Below are positions 1 to 16,444 of a stretch of 64,000 bases of DNA, piece after piece. This DNA comes from Macrobrachium rosenbergii (taxonomy: Eukaryota; Arthropoda; Malacostraca; Decapoda; Palaemonidae). The notes under the pieces are model-generated. The model searched no databases. It worked only from the letters and a program-made list of their open reading frames with translations, and was not told the origin of the DNA. The stretch covers positions 10,763,662-10,827,661 of the forward strand of contig NC_089749.1 of assembly GCF_040412425.1 (NCBI RefSeq). The letters are read 5' to 3'. Numbering within the stretch: position 1 is the stretch's first letter; each line of letters opens with the position of its first letter. A program made the position numbers and the translations under genes.

Positions 1-877
1 CGGATCTGTCCGTTTCCCGCATCAGGCTTAGAACAGCGTCCTTGATTGGAAAAATAATTGTACAGTACATGAACAATGAAACTCCTCAGTCGGGAAGTGA
101 ATGCTGTACAGGGCTTATTGCTTTCCTCCTTCTAGTTTGTTGTATTATACATTTGTTCCGTGCTCCGTAGACGTTAATTGTATGATGTTCAATAAATTGT
201 TCTAATGCCGTTTTTGGTTTTTCGTTGGACTCAAATTATTATTCAATCCCAGAAAGAGGGTCTGTGTTTTAGGCCACATCTGAGATTTCCTCTCGTATCG
301 AAGTGACTGAGATAAACGTATACAATTCTCGCAACGCATGGTTCAGTGTCTGTTTTTTCGCCCTCTTCTTCCAGGTTTTGGAATGCTTTCCCCGCTTCAG
401 TAATTTCTGACTTACAGGAGCCGTATCACTTCATACTGGAATAAATAACACCAGATAATTCACAGTCGCAGAGTCAGTCCTTTGAGGTTACGCCCCCTTC
501 GGCTGCCTGTCATTACTTGCCGTGGCGTCCTTGGAAATCAATAAGAAACAACGAATTTTCAAGTAAGCGATAACCTAACTACCTGGTGTCTTTCACAGTA
601 AAGATTTAACCTGCCATAGTTCTGGTAAACAAACTATGTGTGTCAGACTGATATCCTCGGACACCATTATGATCAGGTGTTACATGAAGGGCATTTTAAA
701 GGGCATCGCTAACGAGGACAGTTTCACAAGAATTCCTCCAGGCCTCAGGTGGCTTTAAGGCCATAAACTGAGCTGAATCAGGTTGGTCTCTTCAGAAACA
801 GTTAAGAACAGGTGTTGAGTAAAGGACGGCTAGGATTGCATCGTTAATGGAAATAGTTTCTCAAGAGTATTAGTAGT
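1..877. repeat. Upstream anchor block of duplication unit A (cut by window edge)
   Basis: Matches 24245-25250 and 44160-45065 in order, for example the shared phrase tccttgattggaaaaataat. No supported gene. It marks the left side of a segmental duplication; the window begins inside it. Confidence 0.7.
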
Positions 878-2253
878 TAAGCTTTATACAGATTGCAGTA
901 ACTACAGGCCAATTTCTTTTCTCCTTGTGCTCTCGAGAGTAGTTGAAAAACTTATGTTTAAGCCACTATATGTGTGTGTGGAATCCAAGGGATTGTTAGC
1001 TGATAGTCATTATGCATATAGAAAGCGGTTAGATACCTGCGATGCTCTTTCAGATTTGACAAAACCATTCGCAAGAGAGCCTTTATAAGGATTTTGAGTG
1101 TAGAGTAATTCAAATAGGTTTTGGTGATGCTTTCGATTAAGTAAGTTATATGGCACTTATTCATAATCCTCAGAATCTTGAAGTGGGTGGATATGTTTTA
1201 GGATTACTTCGAATTTTACAGGTACGCAGCAGCAAGTTGTTGATGGGATACTTAGCAAACCACGACCTCTTGTGTCTGGATTCTCACAGGGCAGTCTACT
1301 TGGTCCACTATTATGTTTAGTGTATACAAGTGATATGGTTGTTGGCCTGAAAAATAAGGCTGGTTGTTCAGTATGACGAAAGCAACGCTTGTGGGCACAG
1401 TGAAGTCTCTACTTATAAGAAATGAAGCTGGCCTTAGCCCGAATCGTGGCTTGGAGCGGATTAGTGGATGGTGTAGTCGGTGGGGTGTGAGGCTGAACTC
1501 CTGTAAAACAAAAACATTATTGATTTGTAGATCTCGTGCTGATTTTCCACCCTATTCTCCCTTTCAAGTGGCTGGGACCCTGCTGAATGAATGTGAAGCT
1601 TTAACTAAACTTGGTGTAACTCTGAACTCGCATCCTACTTTTGAGAAACATTCAATGAAATTGTTAGTAAATGCCTCACAGAAGTTAGTTATCGTACGTA
1701 AGGCCTCATATATTTATAACAGTGATAAAATCAAAGCAATCTCTTTTAGGTTGTTTGCCCTTCCTTTACTAAAATACCGTTATCTGGTGTGGATGTCTGC
1801 TTCCGGCAGCGATTAATTTCTTTTAGATAAAGTGGTTCGTGGTGGTAGGTTTCTGCTTCCTAACATTAGCACCTACGACTCGGACCATCGACGGATGGCC
1901 TCTTGCTAGTAAATTTTTCATAAGCTGAATTTTAACAGAGATCTTTCGCATTCACAGTTGATCTTTGATTCTCTTTTCCTGCCGATATGCAGTAAATGTG
2001 CCTTGTTGTCGAACTTCTCAGTTCTAGAGTTCATTTATTCCTGGCACTGTTGGACTGTGGAACGGTCTCCCTGAGGATGCGGTGCAACTGGAACCTCTAA
2101 AACAATTCTCCTAACATTTTAATAATTTAGTTACCTTTTATATTTATTTGCGAACACCACATTCTTTGGGAGGTCGAATTACGAGTCATGACTCCTTTGG
2201 CTTGTTTCATATGAATAGGTATTCATCTCCTGATTGATAATAATAATAATAAT
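878..2253 (+). mobile_element. Non-LTR retrotransposon remnant (LINE reverse transcriptase, 3' part)
   Basis: The + strand keeps broken pieces of a LINE reverse transcriptase: NYRPIS-like fingers near 890, YRKRLDTCDAL near 1020, then an open stretch 1364-1816 with GWCSRWGVRLNSCKTKT and LGVTL...FEKH, typical of the thumb region. C-terminal CRTSQF/LWNGLP-like pieces lie near 2000-2080. It ends in a (TAA)n tail at about 2238-2253. Multiple stops make it dead. The same insertion is present in unit B (26210-27165). Confidence 0.75.
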
Positions 2254-3560
2254 GCCTACTTCATTCGTGAATATGCGCCTGATCTCTATTCAAGGATTCT
2301 GCAACCACAGACTTACGGCATAGGGGAGGAACAACAGTTAGAACAGTAGCATCATCGTTGTTTCCAATGGATTAGCTCTCCAAACCTTGCCCCATGTCAC
2401 CAGTATAGCTAATAAATAGCAAAAGTTCAAAGAGCACTACCTTGCTGAACACCTGAAATGGCAATACTAAAGCTACTATGATGGCCATCAACACAGACCC
2501 TTTGGGTTCTTCTTATTACAAAAATTATTTAAAATATGAATTAAAGCTCATCAGTTCCCAATAATCTTGGCTTGTAGATAAGTGCTTTATGATTCACAAG
2601 GCCAAAGTCTGAACTGAAATCTAATCAGACCAAGCATGCCTCTGCACCCTCATCAAGAGCACTCTGCAAGATGGCGATGATGAAGAGTTCATCACAAGTA
2701 TCAGGGCCTTTATGAAACAAAAACTGTAATGCTGGTAACAGGTTATTATCTTCAGCAAACCTACAGAGTAGCCTGGAGAGCAGTCTGTCAAAAACCTTGG
2801 ACAAAACCGGGGGAATTGAATTAGGTGTACATTCTGAGGAGTAGCCATGTTTCCATTCCTCCAAAACAAAAGGGAGACCTTGAAGTCCATCCAACTTTCC
2901 GAAAATATTGCGGATTCTAGGATCAATGAAATCAGCAGTATTTTTAGGAAATATTGTAAAGATTCCATCAGGGTCTATGCCGTCGTAACTGCCAAGCCCC
3001 TGAAGCAAAGGTTTGACTTCTCTAAGTTAAAGTATATCTTAATTTAAGCAGACCACTGAGCTGTTGACTTCTCCAACTCAGAAGGCAATTGAACAGAACT
3101 TAGGTTCTGGAAAGCATAACTGAGGCAACACTAAGGACTCGTCACACTGTTTGCTCACAAGGACTTGAGCCAAAACGTTTGTTTTCTATTTAGAGCAATA
3201 TACAGCAGTTCCATTAGATCCTACATGGGGAGGCATGCTAGAATCAACTGCAGAGAGTGATGATTTATTGGTAGACCACCACTTCTAGTCATCACCACTG
3301 GAGGGCAAGATCTCTTTCACACCTTAACTATAAGCTCTCTCACCTCTCTCATAGACTACCTGAGCTTGTCTTTTAAGTCCAGTGATATTAAGTCATAAAA
3401 TGTTCGATCGATTGTTCCTCTTTAAATGATAATTTTTGTTTGTTTTTCGTGATAGGCCCGCTTACATGCAGCATTAAACCATAGCTTCTTATCTTTAAGA
3501 CGAAAAATATCATTTATATACTGCAGAACTAACACCCTCCCTCTGTGTGCTTAGAGACTT
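2254..3560 (-). mobile_element. Second LINE remnant, opposite strand
   Basis: On the - strand, 3008-2625 is open and reads LGSYDGIDPDGIF...PPVLSKVFDRLLSRLL and a CDELF-type finger region, a LINE reverse transcriptase. Weaker traces of the upstream part extend to about 3560. Its 3' half is missing here but is present in unit B, where the + strand LINE sits inside this one. Confidence 0.7.
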
Positions 3561-3890
3561 GCGATCTTACACGCCTGAATTACTTAAGAGGACATGTCAA
3601 ATAAGTGTTTTCCTACTGGGCCACATTCTGTGGAAATTTGATTTTTTCCAGGTGAAAGAGAATTTTAACTTGAGTTCTTCCCTACCTCTGCAGTTCTACA
3701 AGTAAGGAAAAATGGTTTTGTACGTGAAATTTATTTCTGTACAACATTCAAGCCTAGTGTTTACTTTCTGTTCAGTCCTGCTTGTGAGACTTACTCTCTC
3801 AGATACCAAGATACAAAGAGCGATGACTTTGGTGAAAAGAGAAAGAATGCATTGAGCATCTCTGGGCCCCGTAGAGGTGGGGGGAGGGGG

Positions 3891-4177
3891 CTAGTGCCGT
3901 TAGTGCACTTCACATGGTGCACTATAGGCATTACTTAGGTTCTTTGCAGCGTCCCTTCGGCCCCTAGCTCCAATCTCTTTCATTTATTTACTGTAGCTCC
4001 GTTCATATTCTTTCTTCCGTGTGACTTTCCACCCCAGGCAACAATTGTTTCATAATGCAACTGCGAGGGAGGTTTTCCTCCTGCTACACCTTTCAAACCT
4101 CCTTACTGTGTTTCCCTTGCATTGCTAAATGACCTCGTAGGTCCCATTGCTTGGCCTTTGGCCTATAATCTATATTC
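3891..4177 (+). mobile_element. SINE-A copy 1 (upstream of gene A)
   Basis: About 290 bp, starting agtgccgttagtgcac and ending gcttggcctttggcct. At least nine copies or fragments of this family lie in the window, all on the + strand. It is absent from the promoters of genes B and C, so it inserted after those copies split or was lost from them. Confidence 0.7.
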
Positions 4178-4208
4178 TAGCCCATTATCATTCTCTGATA
4201 TATTAAAC

Positions 4209-4429
4209 CTCTCTCTCTCTCTCTCTCTACCTGCCCTAGGCAAAGGATTTCGTGTAAGTCAACAGGTGTTCCGCCTCCGCAAGTGTTTTCGTGGCGGGAT
4301 AAAATGTATAAAATGGGAGTAGAACTCGGAAAGTAGCAGCTTCTTTCTCAGAACGTCAGTTACCCGAGCCAGGAGAAAAGTTACGCTGACCGGCTGGGAA
4401 GAGATTGGTGAAGACGCAGAATTGTTAAC
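4209..4429 (+). promoter_or_regulatory. Proximal promoter and 5' leader of gene A
   Basis: A CT tract (4209-4228, about 20 bp) is followed by a block conserved ahead of all three genes, including acaggtgttccg near 4262 and a TATA-like tataaaa at 4307-4313. This places initiation near 4330-4340 and gives a leader of about 95 nt. A SINE ends just upstream at about 4177, closer than any mobile element at genes B or C. Confidence 0.55.
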
Positions 4430-9246
<4,817 letters not shown>

Positions 9247-9489
9247 ACTAGAAAGTGCGTGTTTGAAAAAATCTCGTCAACAGTGATACACAACTTATTG
9301 CTCCAACTGCGGATAACTGGCTGTCAATTAAGTTTTAAATACGTTCAGATGGAAGTACTTGCTTCATTCTCTAGAAAAGTGAGGAATGTACTTACATAAA
9401 ACTAGGCATGTCGTTATTTCTAATTTGTTATTGAAAATGTCTTCATGAAAACCAAAATTATTATATCACTAAAATTGTAATTTGGTGTT

Positions 9490-11195
9490 TACAAATAAAT
9501 AGACTAAAGATCCGCACCATTTTTGATCTTATAAATGGTAACGCTTGAAAAGATATGTAAGAAGTATCTTAATAAATGTTTTATCAGCATATTCACCACA
9601 CGTCACTCAAATAATGGACAGAACATTACGTACTTTGATTGACTGTCACTTGTTGGGGTGGGGGGCCAAGGTAAACCACACTGATATTGTTATAACGAAT
9701 TTCTAATTGGGAATTTTATTTGTCTTCTAATGTATTCTTAAGTGGTATTAGGGTGAATAAAAAATACTTAGAAAAAGTATGTTTTATTTTGAGTTTCCTG
9801 CTGAAAATTGTACACATACGGTCTTCCGTAGCATCTGAACTGAAACTAAAAAGATCGTAGTTGCATTTTTCCTTATTTTTTGTTTTGGTATTAAGGATCA
9901 TGAATTGTATTGTGAGGCTAATGGTGAAAAATGTTTTACTCAAGAGAAAATAAGTGAAAATGCAAGCGATATTAAGAATACAACAGGGAAATCTTCAGTC
10001 CAAAAGTACTCGAAAAGATTTGGCGTTGTGCTCACTAAGCAACATAAATCTTCTCTGATGATGGTATTAAATATCCTATAATGGAATTTTAAATTAGTAA
10101 AAATTACATAATCTTAGGTACCTACTTCACTACCAAAGGTTAGAAGCCCCCTAATTCTGGTCCGTCACCATCTTCGTACGTATATCTTACAAAAGTCTTA
10201 TTTTGCCCTGCAACTGTAACAGCCAAAATAGGACGGAAGTTGAGACGAAAGACAGTTTCGCCACAGCAAAGCAGGACATCTCTGGTAAAACGAAAACAAA
10301 CGGCAAACATTGCTGGCTCAAGATAGAAAAGTAAATATGTATATAGTTATGGAAACTAACATTTCTGGTGAAATTGCCATCCGCCATCCGCAAACACTAT
10401 TGTTGGAGGCAATTCGCCTTTAAATTTTTCATTCAGTTTTGATAGATAATTTTAAAAGTTCAAGAACACTGTGAAGTTGGAGTAACGCAAGTATTCAGGC
10501 CTAGAGGAGGTGACATAATGGAAGTGACGGTGGCAAACTTTTTCTTTTTTTGTCACAAATATATGAACAACAAATGGAACGGAATTTACAAAGGTCCCTC
10601 CCTGCTTGTGTTAAGGTTGAGTCCACATTACCAGGCTGAGGACTGAAGCCTTTGCCTCCTCACTATGCAAGTCCATCAGTCTAGACTGGGATATTTTCCG
10701 GAGCATTTATTGCTTTGTGTACAAAACGTTAAAAGGAGCAAAGAAAACTAATGGGTCTTTTGACGCTTCAGTTAACTGTTAGGTGGTTTTCACTTGTATT
10801 TAAAAAAGTTAAGTATACCTTAGTTTTACCGAAGGGATATATATTTTTTACATATAACAGGGCTAACAAAAATATTTTTAGTGAAGACAATCGAATGATT
10901 GTAAATTATAATGAATACCTTTGAAAGCATAAGCATATGAGCATGAGCAAATGTCTGCCCTTATTAATTAAAAGTTTTGTTATAGGGAACGCGATCATTT
11001 CATTGACATCTGTGTGTTTACACTCAAGGATAGAAGTAGCCTCTGTCCGTAGTGATGAAAAGGAGGTCGAGCTACAGTGAATTAATCCTTTTTTTCAGTG
11101 TTTGCGTGGATTCTTCACAGAAACAGTAATTACGGAAACCGGGGTAAGTATACTTATTCAGTTTTTTGGGCTACGTTATCATAGGCCATGCAAGA
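9490..11195. repeat. Conserved 3' flank of gene A
   Basis: Aligns with 35690-37590 and 59970-62070. No protein gene is supported. It contains a short exon-like element at 11099-11143 (see findings). Confidence 0.65.
9494..9499 (+). terminator. Candidate poly(A) signal of gene A
   Basis: AATAAA lies 248 bp past the stop, in a stretch (ttggtgtttacaaataaat) that gene C keeps in the same relative place. Confidence 0.45.
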
Positions 11196-11239
11196 TTATT
11201 CGGTAAATATTGATAAAGAGGAACCACCCCCAAAGGGAC

Positions 11240-11430
11240 GGGAAATGTGTTTTCTCAGTTAATTTTGTTGTGTTTTGCACGAATTTCGCCTTCATTTCCG
11301 TCGGAAATGCACGATTTTAAAGATATCCCCCCCTCTAGGGGATACCTAAAATATGTAAATTGCTGACAGAAATGAGGGTGAAATTTGAGGAAAACACATC
11401 AAAATTAACTGGAAAACACATTTCCAGGAA
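11240..11430. repeat. Long inverted repeat inside the Merlin element
   Basis: The left arm beginning gggaaatgtgttttct (about 11240-11303) is mirrored at about 11369-11430. The core also pairs (gatatcccc / ggggatacc). No coding sense; it may be an older nested MITE. Confidence 0.6.
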
Positions 11431-11458
11431 TAGAAAACCATACAAACAAACCTAACCC

Positions 11459-11740
11459 CCCTAACCTTACCTAGTATGCCGTGTTACCTGGCCGGGGACT
11501 TCGCCCCCTGGACCCCCATTAAAGGAAACCAAAAATAAATGTTATCGTATTAACTTAACCTAGTAGGCTGTGTTACCTGACCAGGGGGCCTGGACGCCCC
11601 AAAATCGGTTAATATAGACTGTGCAAGTATTGTAAGTTTTACCAGGTTATCATACTAACCTAACAGACCTAACCTAACCTAACCTTGGACCCCCCAAAAG
11701 TCGGTTAATATACGCTGCGCAAGTATTGCAAAGTTTTACC
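11459..11740. repeat. Dispersed CCTAA-rich repeat
   Basis: Two tandem-like copies of a segment with cctagtatgccgtgttacct and gggggcctggacgcccc, joined by short (CCTAA)n runs. Another copy lies at about 38060-38160. Confidence 0.55.
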
Positions 11741-11763
11741 GAAAACATTGACTATGGCTTACT

Positions 11764-12460
11764 TTATGAATCAGTATCAGAAGTTGATGAGGCATCACTT
11801 TCTACTGGAGGAAGTTGGTGATAGCCGTGCCGTCTATACAACTTGCCAACTTCGATGAAAAAATTATGGTGACACTGGTTTCGGTTATAACAATCGAGGA
11901 ACAAATACTTAAATATATATTGTTCTAGATGTTGGAATCTGTTTCCTGGTCTCCTAGCCCATTCCTTTATATCTCTCCAGAGCCTTTGAGTGTTTTGTGT
12001 GTGTGCACATTGCTGTCTGTGTGAGCAGTGAATTCCTCACTATGGTTAATGACTTTGTGCGCAAAGCCCACGTTAGCGAGATTCCGGTTTGCTGCCCAAC
12101 CGTCACTGATCACAACCGATCCAGGAAGAATGTGTCGTTTAATGATAGAATGAGAGTTTCGGCACTTCTGTCTTGTCCTTCTTGATTAAGAGGAATGATA
12201 AACTTTTTTGGACACTCTTTCAGTGCAACCAAATAACCACACTTTACCAAATTGTCGACCGCATTGATATTTCCTCCGAACGAATAATGTCTCGTTGATT
12301 TCAAAGACACAACCTTGACTGCCGATGGGTTCTGGACTGTTGAGCCACTTTTGCGTAACCTCTGAACAGAAGCTGCGCCAGTCAGCACTAGTACGATGTG
12401 CCCACTTTAAGCACTGAAGAATAGTAGCGTGATAACAGGTTTTTTGAAGTCAGTGATTAA
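11764..12460 (-). pseudogene. Broken Merlin / IS1595-like (ISXO2-type) transposase
   Basis: Read on the - strand the pieces follow the ISXO2 transposase order: KWAHRTSADW, then FEINETLFVRRKY, then DRSAETL, ILPGSVVISDGW, VINHSEEF, and HTQNTQRLW, ending ...SDTDS. The first catalytic Asp (normally VEIDE) is Asn here (codon 12294-12296). At least three frameshifts break it: in the A run near the KK before FIIPL, before IIKRHILPG, and in a CA run before HTQN. It is therefore inactive. Confidence 0.75.
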
Positions 12461-12503
12461 CAAATAAGGCTGGCTCCTAGTTATCAATAAATATTGATTA
12501 TTC

Positions 12504-13078
12504 TACCGTAGGCATCCAGTGTATGCCAGGCAGAGGCTAACCTTGGTGTTGAACAGGCTAGCCAAGCAAGAAGTAAGGTAGTTAGATATTATTTTATTTT
12601 AAACCATTAATGCAGTTTGGACTATAAAGTATGCTCAGAACGTTTCAGACATTCGTTTTGATAGCAAATGAATACCTTTAGAGAAACTAGACCCCACCCG
12701 TATCCTACAGTTTGGGGGACCACGGTGGGAAAGCAAGGTTAGGTATTGGGTAGGATAATGCAAAATGAGTGAAATATAAGGGTCTTAATTCCACTGATAG
12801 TTCTCATCCTGATTAAGGAAAGTTATGGAATGTTTTCAAGCTCTCATCATGCACAAGGTTAAGGACCAGATACCCTAAGTTAGGTTAGGTTAGGTATGGT
12901 GTGGTGCGTTAGAAAATCTTCCACCAAAACTGTCACAAACGCCCAAAGCACACTTTAAAGCATAGGAAAATGACATTTTCAAATCCCAAATGCTGTAAAA
13001 GATTAAAGTAAAATTTTATTGATATTATTTTACTTTCAACCAGTATTGCATTTTGGATTTGACAATAAAATTTTTATA
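12504..13078. other. Gap without gene
   Basis: Its first part continues the gene A flank (matches 37597-37700 and 62075-62160). It holds three TTAGG units near 12878-12896. I see no coding signal. Confidence 0.5.
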
Positions 13079-13975
13079 TGTTTTAAATCTGTGTTTTGTA
13101 CGTTCCTGACATTTCTGACTTAGGAAGAGGTCCAGGGTTGGTTAGTAAGAAGGCATTGTGGCTATTACAATTGCACACATTTCTGGTAAAAAGTGAGCAG
13201 TAACCATTATGGTCGCACAAAGCTCTTTGTTTAAAATACATAATGAACAGAATATGGTTTGATGCAAGTTACACATTGGTTGGGGACTTATCCATTATTT
13301 TACCCTTTTTAAAGCCTGAAATGGATGCGTTTTTAATAGCAAATTATTGACCACTTGCTTTTACATGTTGATCATGTGAGGTTTTGGAAAGGGTGTAAAT
13401 ACAAGACTGATGTGGTATCTAGAGAAGAAAGGTACCTCATCACCTGTTCAGTGTGCATCCGTCGAATAGACTGCTTGAGTCCTACGTTTGTGAAGTATTT
13501 GGCATGAAGCATCATCACGTGACTGTTTTTTTTGCCTTCGTAAAGGCCTGTGACACTGCCTGGAAACACGGCATTCTGAAAACTACATGAATCAAGTTTG
13601 AGAGGAAAGTTACCTATGTTTATCAACGGCATTTTTGGCTCATCAGTTTTTCAGATCACAGTATGCAGTATGCTCTGAAATCAAATTCCAGGATAGCATT
13701 CTAAGTGTAACACTATTTCTTTAGTTGTAAATAAAACTCTCCGTCTTTTTCAATGACAGTTTAGCCATACTTTTCATATGTGACCTTTCCATCATTTGCA
13801 GGCACAGCTTGTGATTGATAAGATCATTCACTGGGCTGACTATAATGTTTTTAAGTTTTCCTCAAGTAAAACTGTCTGTGTCCAGATCTGGATATTTGCT
13901 TCAAGGATAGAGGACTCCCTGTGTAGAACTCTCCTTTTTGGGTTAATATTTCACCACATTTTGACATGGTCTGCT
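13079..13975 (+). mobile_element. Jockey-type LINE remnant, copy 1
   Basis: Translating + in shifting frames gives NY*PLAFTC, LVWYLEKKGTSSPVQC, FVKACDTAWKHGIL, then QAQLVIDKIIHWADYNVFKF and SSKTVCV, which is Jockey reverse transcriptase order. Many frameshifts. Related copies lie at 38515-39120 and 42388-43310. Confidence 0.7.
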
Positions 13976-14160
13976 AGGTTAAGTTTGTGGTTAATTTAAG
14001 AAAGTTAGCATAAATTTGAGATTAATTTAAGGAAGGCAGGTTAAATTTGAGGTTAATTTAAGGAAGGTAGGTTAAATTTGAGATTCATTTAATTAAGTTA
14101 GGTTAAATTTGAGGTTAAATTAAGGAAGTTAGGTTAAATTTGAGGTTCATTTAAGGAAGG
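13976..14160. repeat. 31-bp minisatellite, about six units
   Basis: The unit is close to ggttaaatttgaggttaa followed by tttaaggaaggta, repeated with point changes directly after the Jockey remnant. Confidence 0.8.
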
Positions 14161-14454
14161 CTAGAGCCGGAATGACAGCTACCAGGGTGCCAAAGAGACG
14201 TAAGGAATTCCTTTCAAATCCAAAATCAGGTGTCAGCCTTTTTGCCGAGACCCTTTGTGCAGCTGTTAGGCCTATAAAGGTTGTATTTTCGGATTCTAGG
14301 CCTATCAGGTTTCTGTGCCAGAACGACTGAGTGGGTCGGATGTGCCCGAGTTGTGGGTCAGGTCACGATATGTCTGGAATTATTGGGATTTTTGTCTTTG
14401 GGCTGACAACTGTTTCTTTGACAGTTTACATTTGAACGGTGCTTTGGCTTACAA

Positions 14455-14455
<1 letters not shown>

Positions 14456-14522
<67 letters not shown>
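14456..14522. repeat. (ATT)n microsatellite
   Basis: Perfect trinucleotide array of about 67 bp. Confidence 0.95.
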
Positions 14523-14559
14523 GTGGGGGTTAGATTCAGCATCCTTTTTCTCATCGGGT

Positions 14560-15845
14560 TCCACCTGCAACCCTATACCCTCAACCATTAACATGCCATC
14601 CACTCACAACACACCATCTACAACTTAACAACCAAAACCCTCTACCCACAGCCGTCCATCCACAACTTTCCACTGACAACCCTCCCCCACAGTCCTCCAC
14701 TTGCTCTCTACCCACAACTCTCCACATACAACAAACCCACAACCCTCTACCCACATCTTTACACCCAAAACCCTCATCCCACAGTCATCCACCCACGCCC
14801 TCCACCTACACCTATCCACTGCTTCCACCTCAACCCTCCACATTCAACCTTTCACCCACAACTCCACCCACAAACCTCCACGTTCAACTTTACAACCACA
14901 AAGCTACATCCATAACCCTCTACCCACAACCCTCCACCCACAATTATCCATCTGGTCTCTACCCACAACCCTCAATCCACAGCTATCCACCTGGTCTATA
15001 CCCACAACCCTACACTCACAACCCTCCACCCACAGTCATCCACTTGGTCTCTACCCACAACCCTACACTCACAACCTCCACCCACTGTCATCCATATTGT
15101 CTCTGCCCACAAGCCTACACTCACAACCTCCACCCACAATCATCCACCTGGTCTCTACCTACCACCCTGCACTCACAACCCTCCACCCACAGTCAGTCAC
15201 TTGATTCCTACCCACAATCCTACACTCACAACCTTCCACCAACAGTCATCCACCTGGTCTCTACCTACAACCCTACACTCACAAACCCCCACCCACAGTC
15301 TTCCACTTGGTCTCTACCTACAACCCTACACTCACAACCTCCACCCACAGTCATCCACTTGGTCTCTACCTACAACCCTACACTCACAACCTCCACCCAC
15401 AGTCATCCACTTGGTCTCTGCCCACAACCCCACACTCACAACCTTCCACCCACAGTCATCCACCTGGTCTCTACCTACAACCCTACACTCACAACCCCCC
15501 AGCCACAGCCATCCACTTGGTCTCTACCCACAACCCTACACACAATCCTACACCCATTCATCCATCTGGTCTCTACCCACAAGCCTACACTCACAACCCT
15601 CCCCCACAGTCATCCACCTGGTCTCTGCCCACAACCATCCACATACAAACTTACACCCACAGTCCTCTACACACAAACATACATCCACACCCCTCTAACC
15701 ACAGCCTTCAATCCACAACCCTCAACACACAACCTCAAACCCACGACCCTCTGTTCACAACCTTAACCCACAATGCTCTGCTCACAACCTCCACCTTCAA
15801 CTTTCCACATACAAACTTACTATCACAGCCCACCGCCCACACCCA
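14560..15845. repeat. C-rich minisatellite, core unit 52-53 bp
   Basis: A strongly strand-asymmetric region made of CCACCCACAACC-type words. From about 14940 to 15640 it resolves into about 14 units of 52-53 bp (ggtctctacctacaaccc then tacactcacaacctccaccc then acagtcatccactt). The unit has no stop codon on the + strand, so long spurious reading frames appear in all three frames. Confidence 0.9.
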
Positions 15846-16050
15846 GTTTGAGAGAGAGAGAGGGGGGGGGGGAAGAGAGTAATATTACGCCTAGAGTCTG
15901 CGGTGCCATGCACCTTAGCATTAACTTCTATTCTTTGGGAATTATTCTTAGAGAAATGTATAAAATAAATTTCAAAGAACAGAAAGCAAATGCTGGGTGC
16001 ATGGTACTGTAGACTCTAGGGCCTAGGCCAAATCCTAGTTAGTTAGTTAT

Positions 16051-16056
16051 TTTATT
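16051..16056 (-). terminator. Candidate poly(A) signal for the - strand coiled-coil gene
   Basis: AATAAA on the - strand, about 770 bp past the stop at 16822. The AT-rich stretch 16050-16260 looks like 3' UTR, but a (CT)n array lies in between. Tentative. Confidence 0.3.
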
Positions 16057-16253
16057 GACAAAAGTATACAATAATTAGTACAAATTTGTCCACAACGTGA
16101 CATAATACAAAAATATACAAAGTAAACAGTAATCTCTGTTCTTGCAAGTACATGGCCTATACAGAAAAAAAATTATTAACAAGAAAAATAAAATATCCAG
16201 TACAAATAACATAACAGCAACTCTATTTTAGCATTTCACAAAGTTTATATAAA

Positions 16254-16257
<4 letters not shown>

Positions 16258-16340
<83 letters not shown>
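16258..16340. repeat. (CT)n microsatellite
   Basis: About 83 bp of near-perfect CT. Confidence 0.95.
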
Positions 16341-16343
<3 letters not shown>

Positions 16344-16406
16344 GCTTTTGGCAGACATTTTTACGGACAACTCCAACCCTCCCTATTTTTCCGGGCTTGG
16401 GACCGG

Positions 16407-16444
16407 CACTGAGTTGGGCTGGCAAAAGCCAGCCCAACTCAGTG
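16407..16444. repeat. Perfect 17-bp hairpin with AAAA loop
   Basis: cactgagttgggctggc at 16407-16423, loop aaaa, then its exact reverse complement at 16428-16444. It lies between the (CT)n array and the coiled-coil gene stop. Confidence 0.9.

Larger units (their letters stand above)
11202..12495 (-). mobile_element. Merlin-type DNA transposon, ends intact
   Basis: A 1,294-bp insertion flanked by an 8-bp direct repeat gattattc (11194-11201 and 12496-12503). The termini form imperfect inverted repeats (left ggtaaatattgataaagagg, right end reverse complement aatatttattgataactagg). Unit B retains an uninterrupted acattattctaccgtagg site near 37593. An 8-9 bp target duplication is characteristic of the Merlin superfamily, and the transposase remnant agrees. 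Confidence 0.75.

Noticed and set aside
13372..13632. 86-codon - strand frame, with a relative at 42646-42930
   Set aside because: It is antisense to the Jockey reverse transcriptase remnant, which explains its conservation.
14701..15882. Overlapping Pro/Thr/His-rich frames of up to 240 codons
   Set aside because: Products of the stop-free 52-bp minisatellite; no start context, splice sites or conservation.
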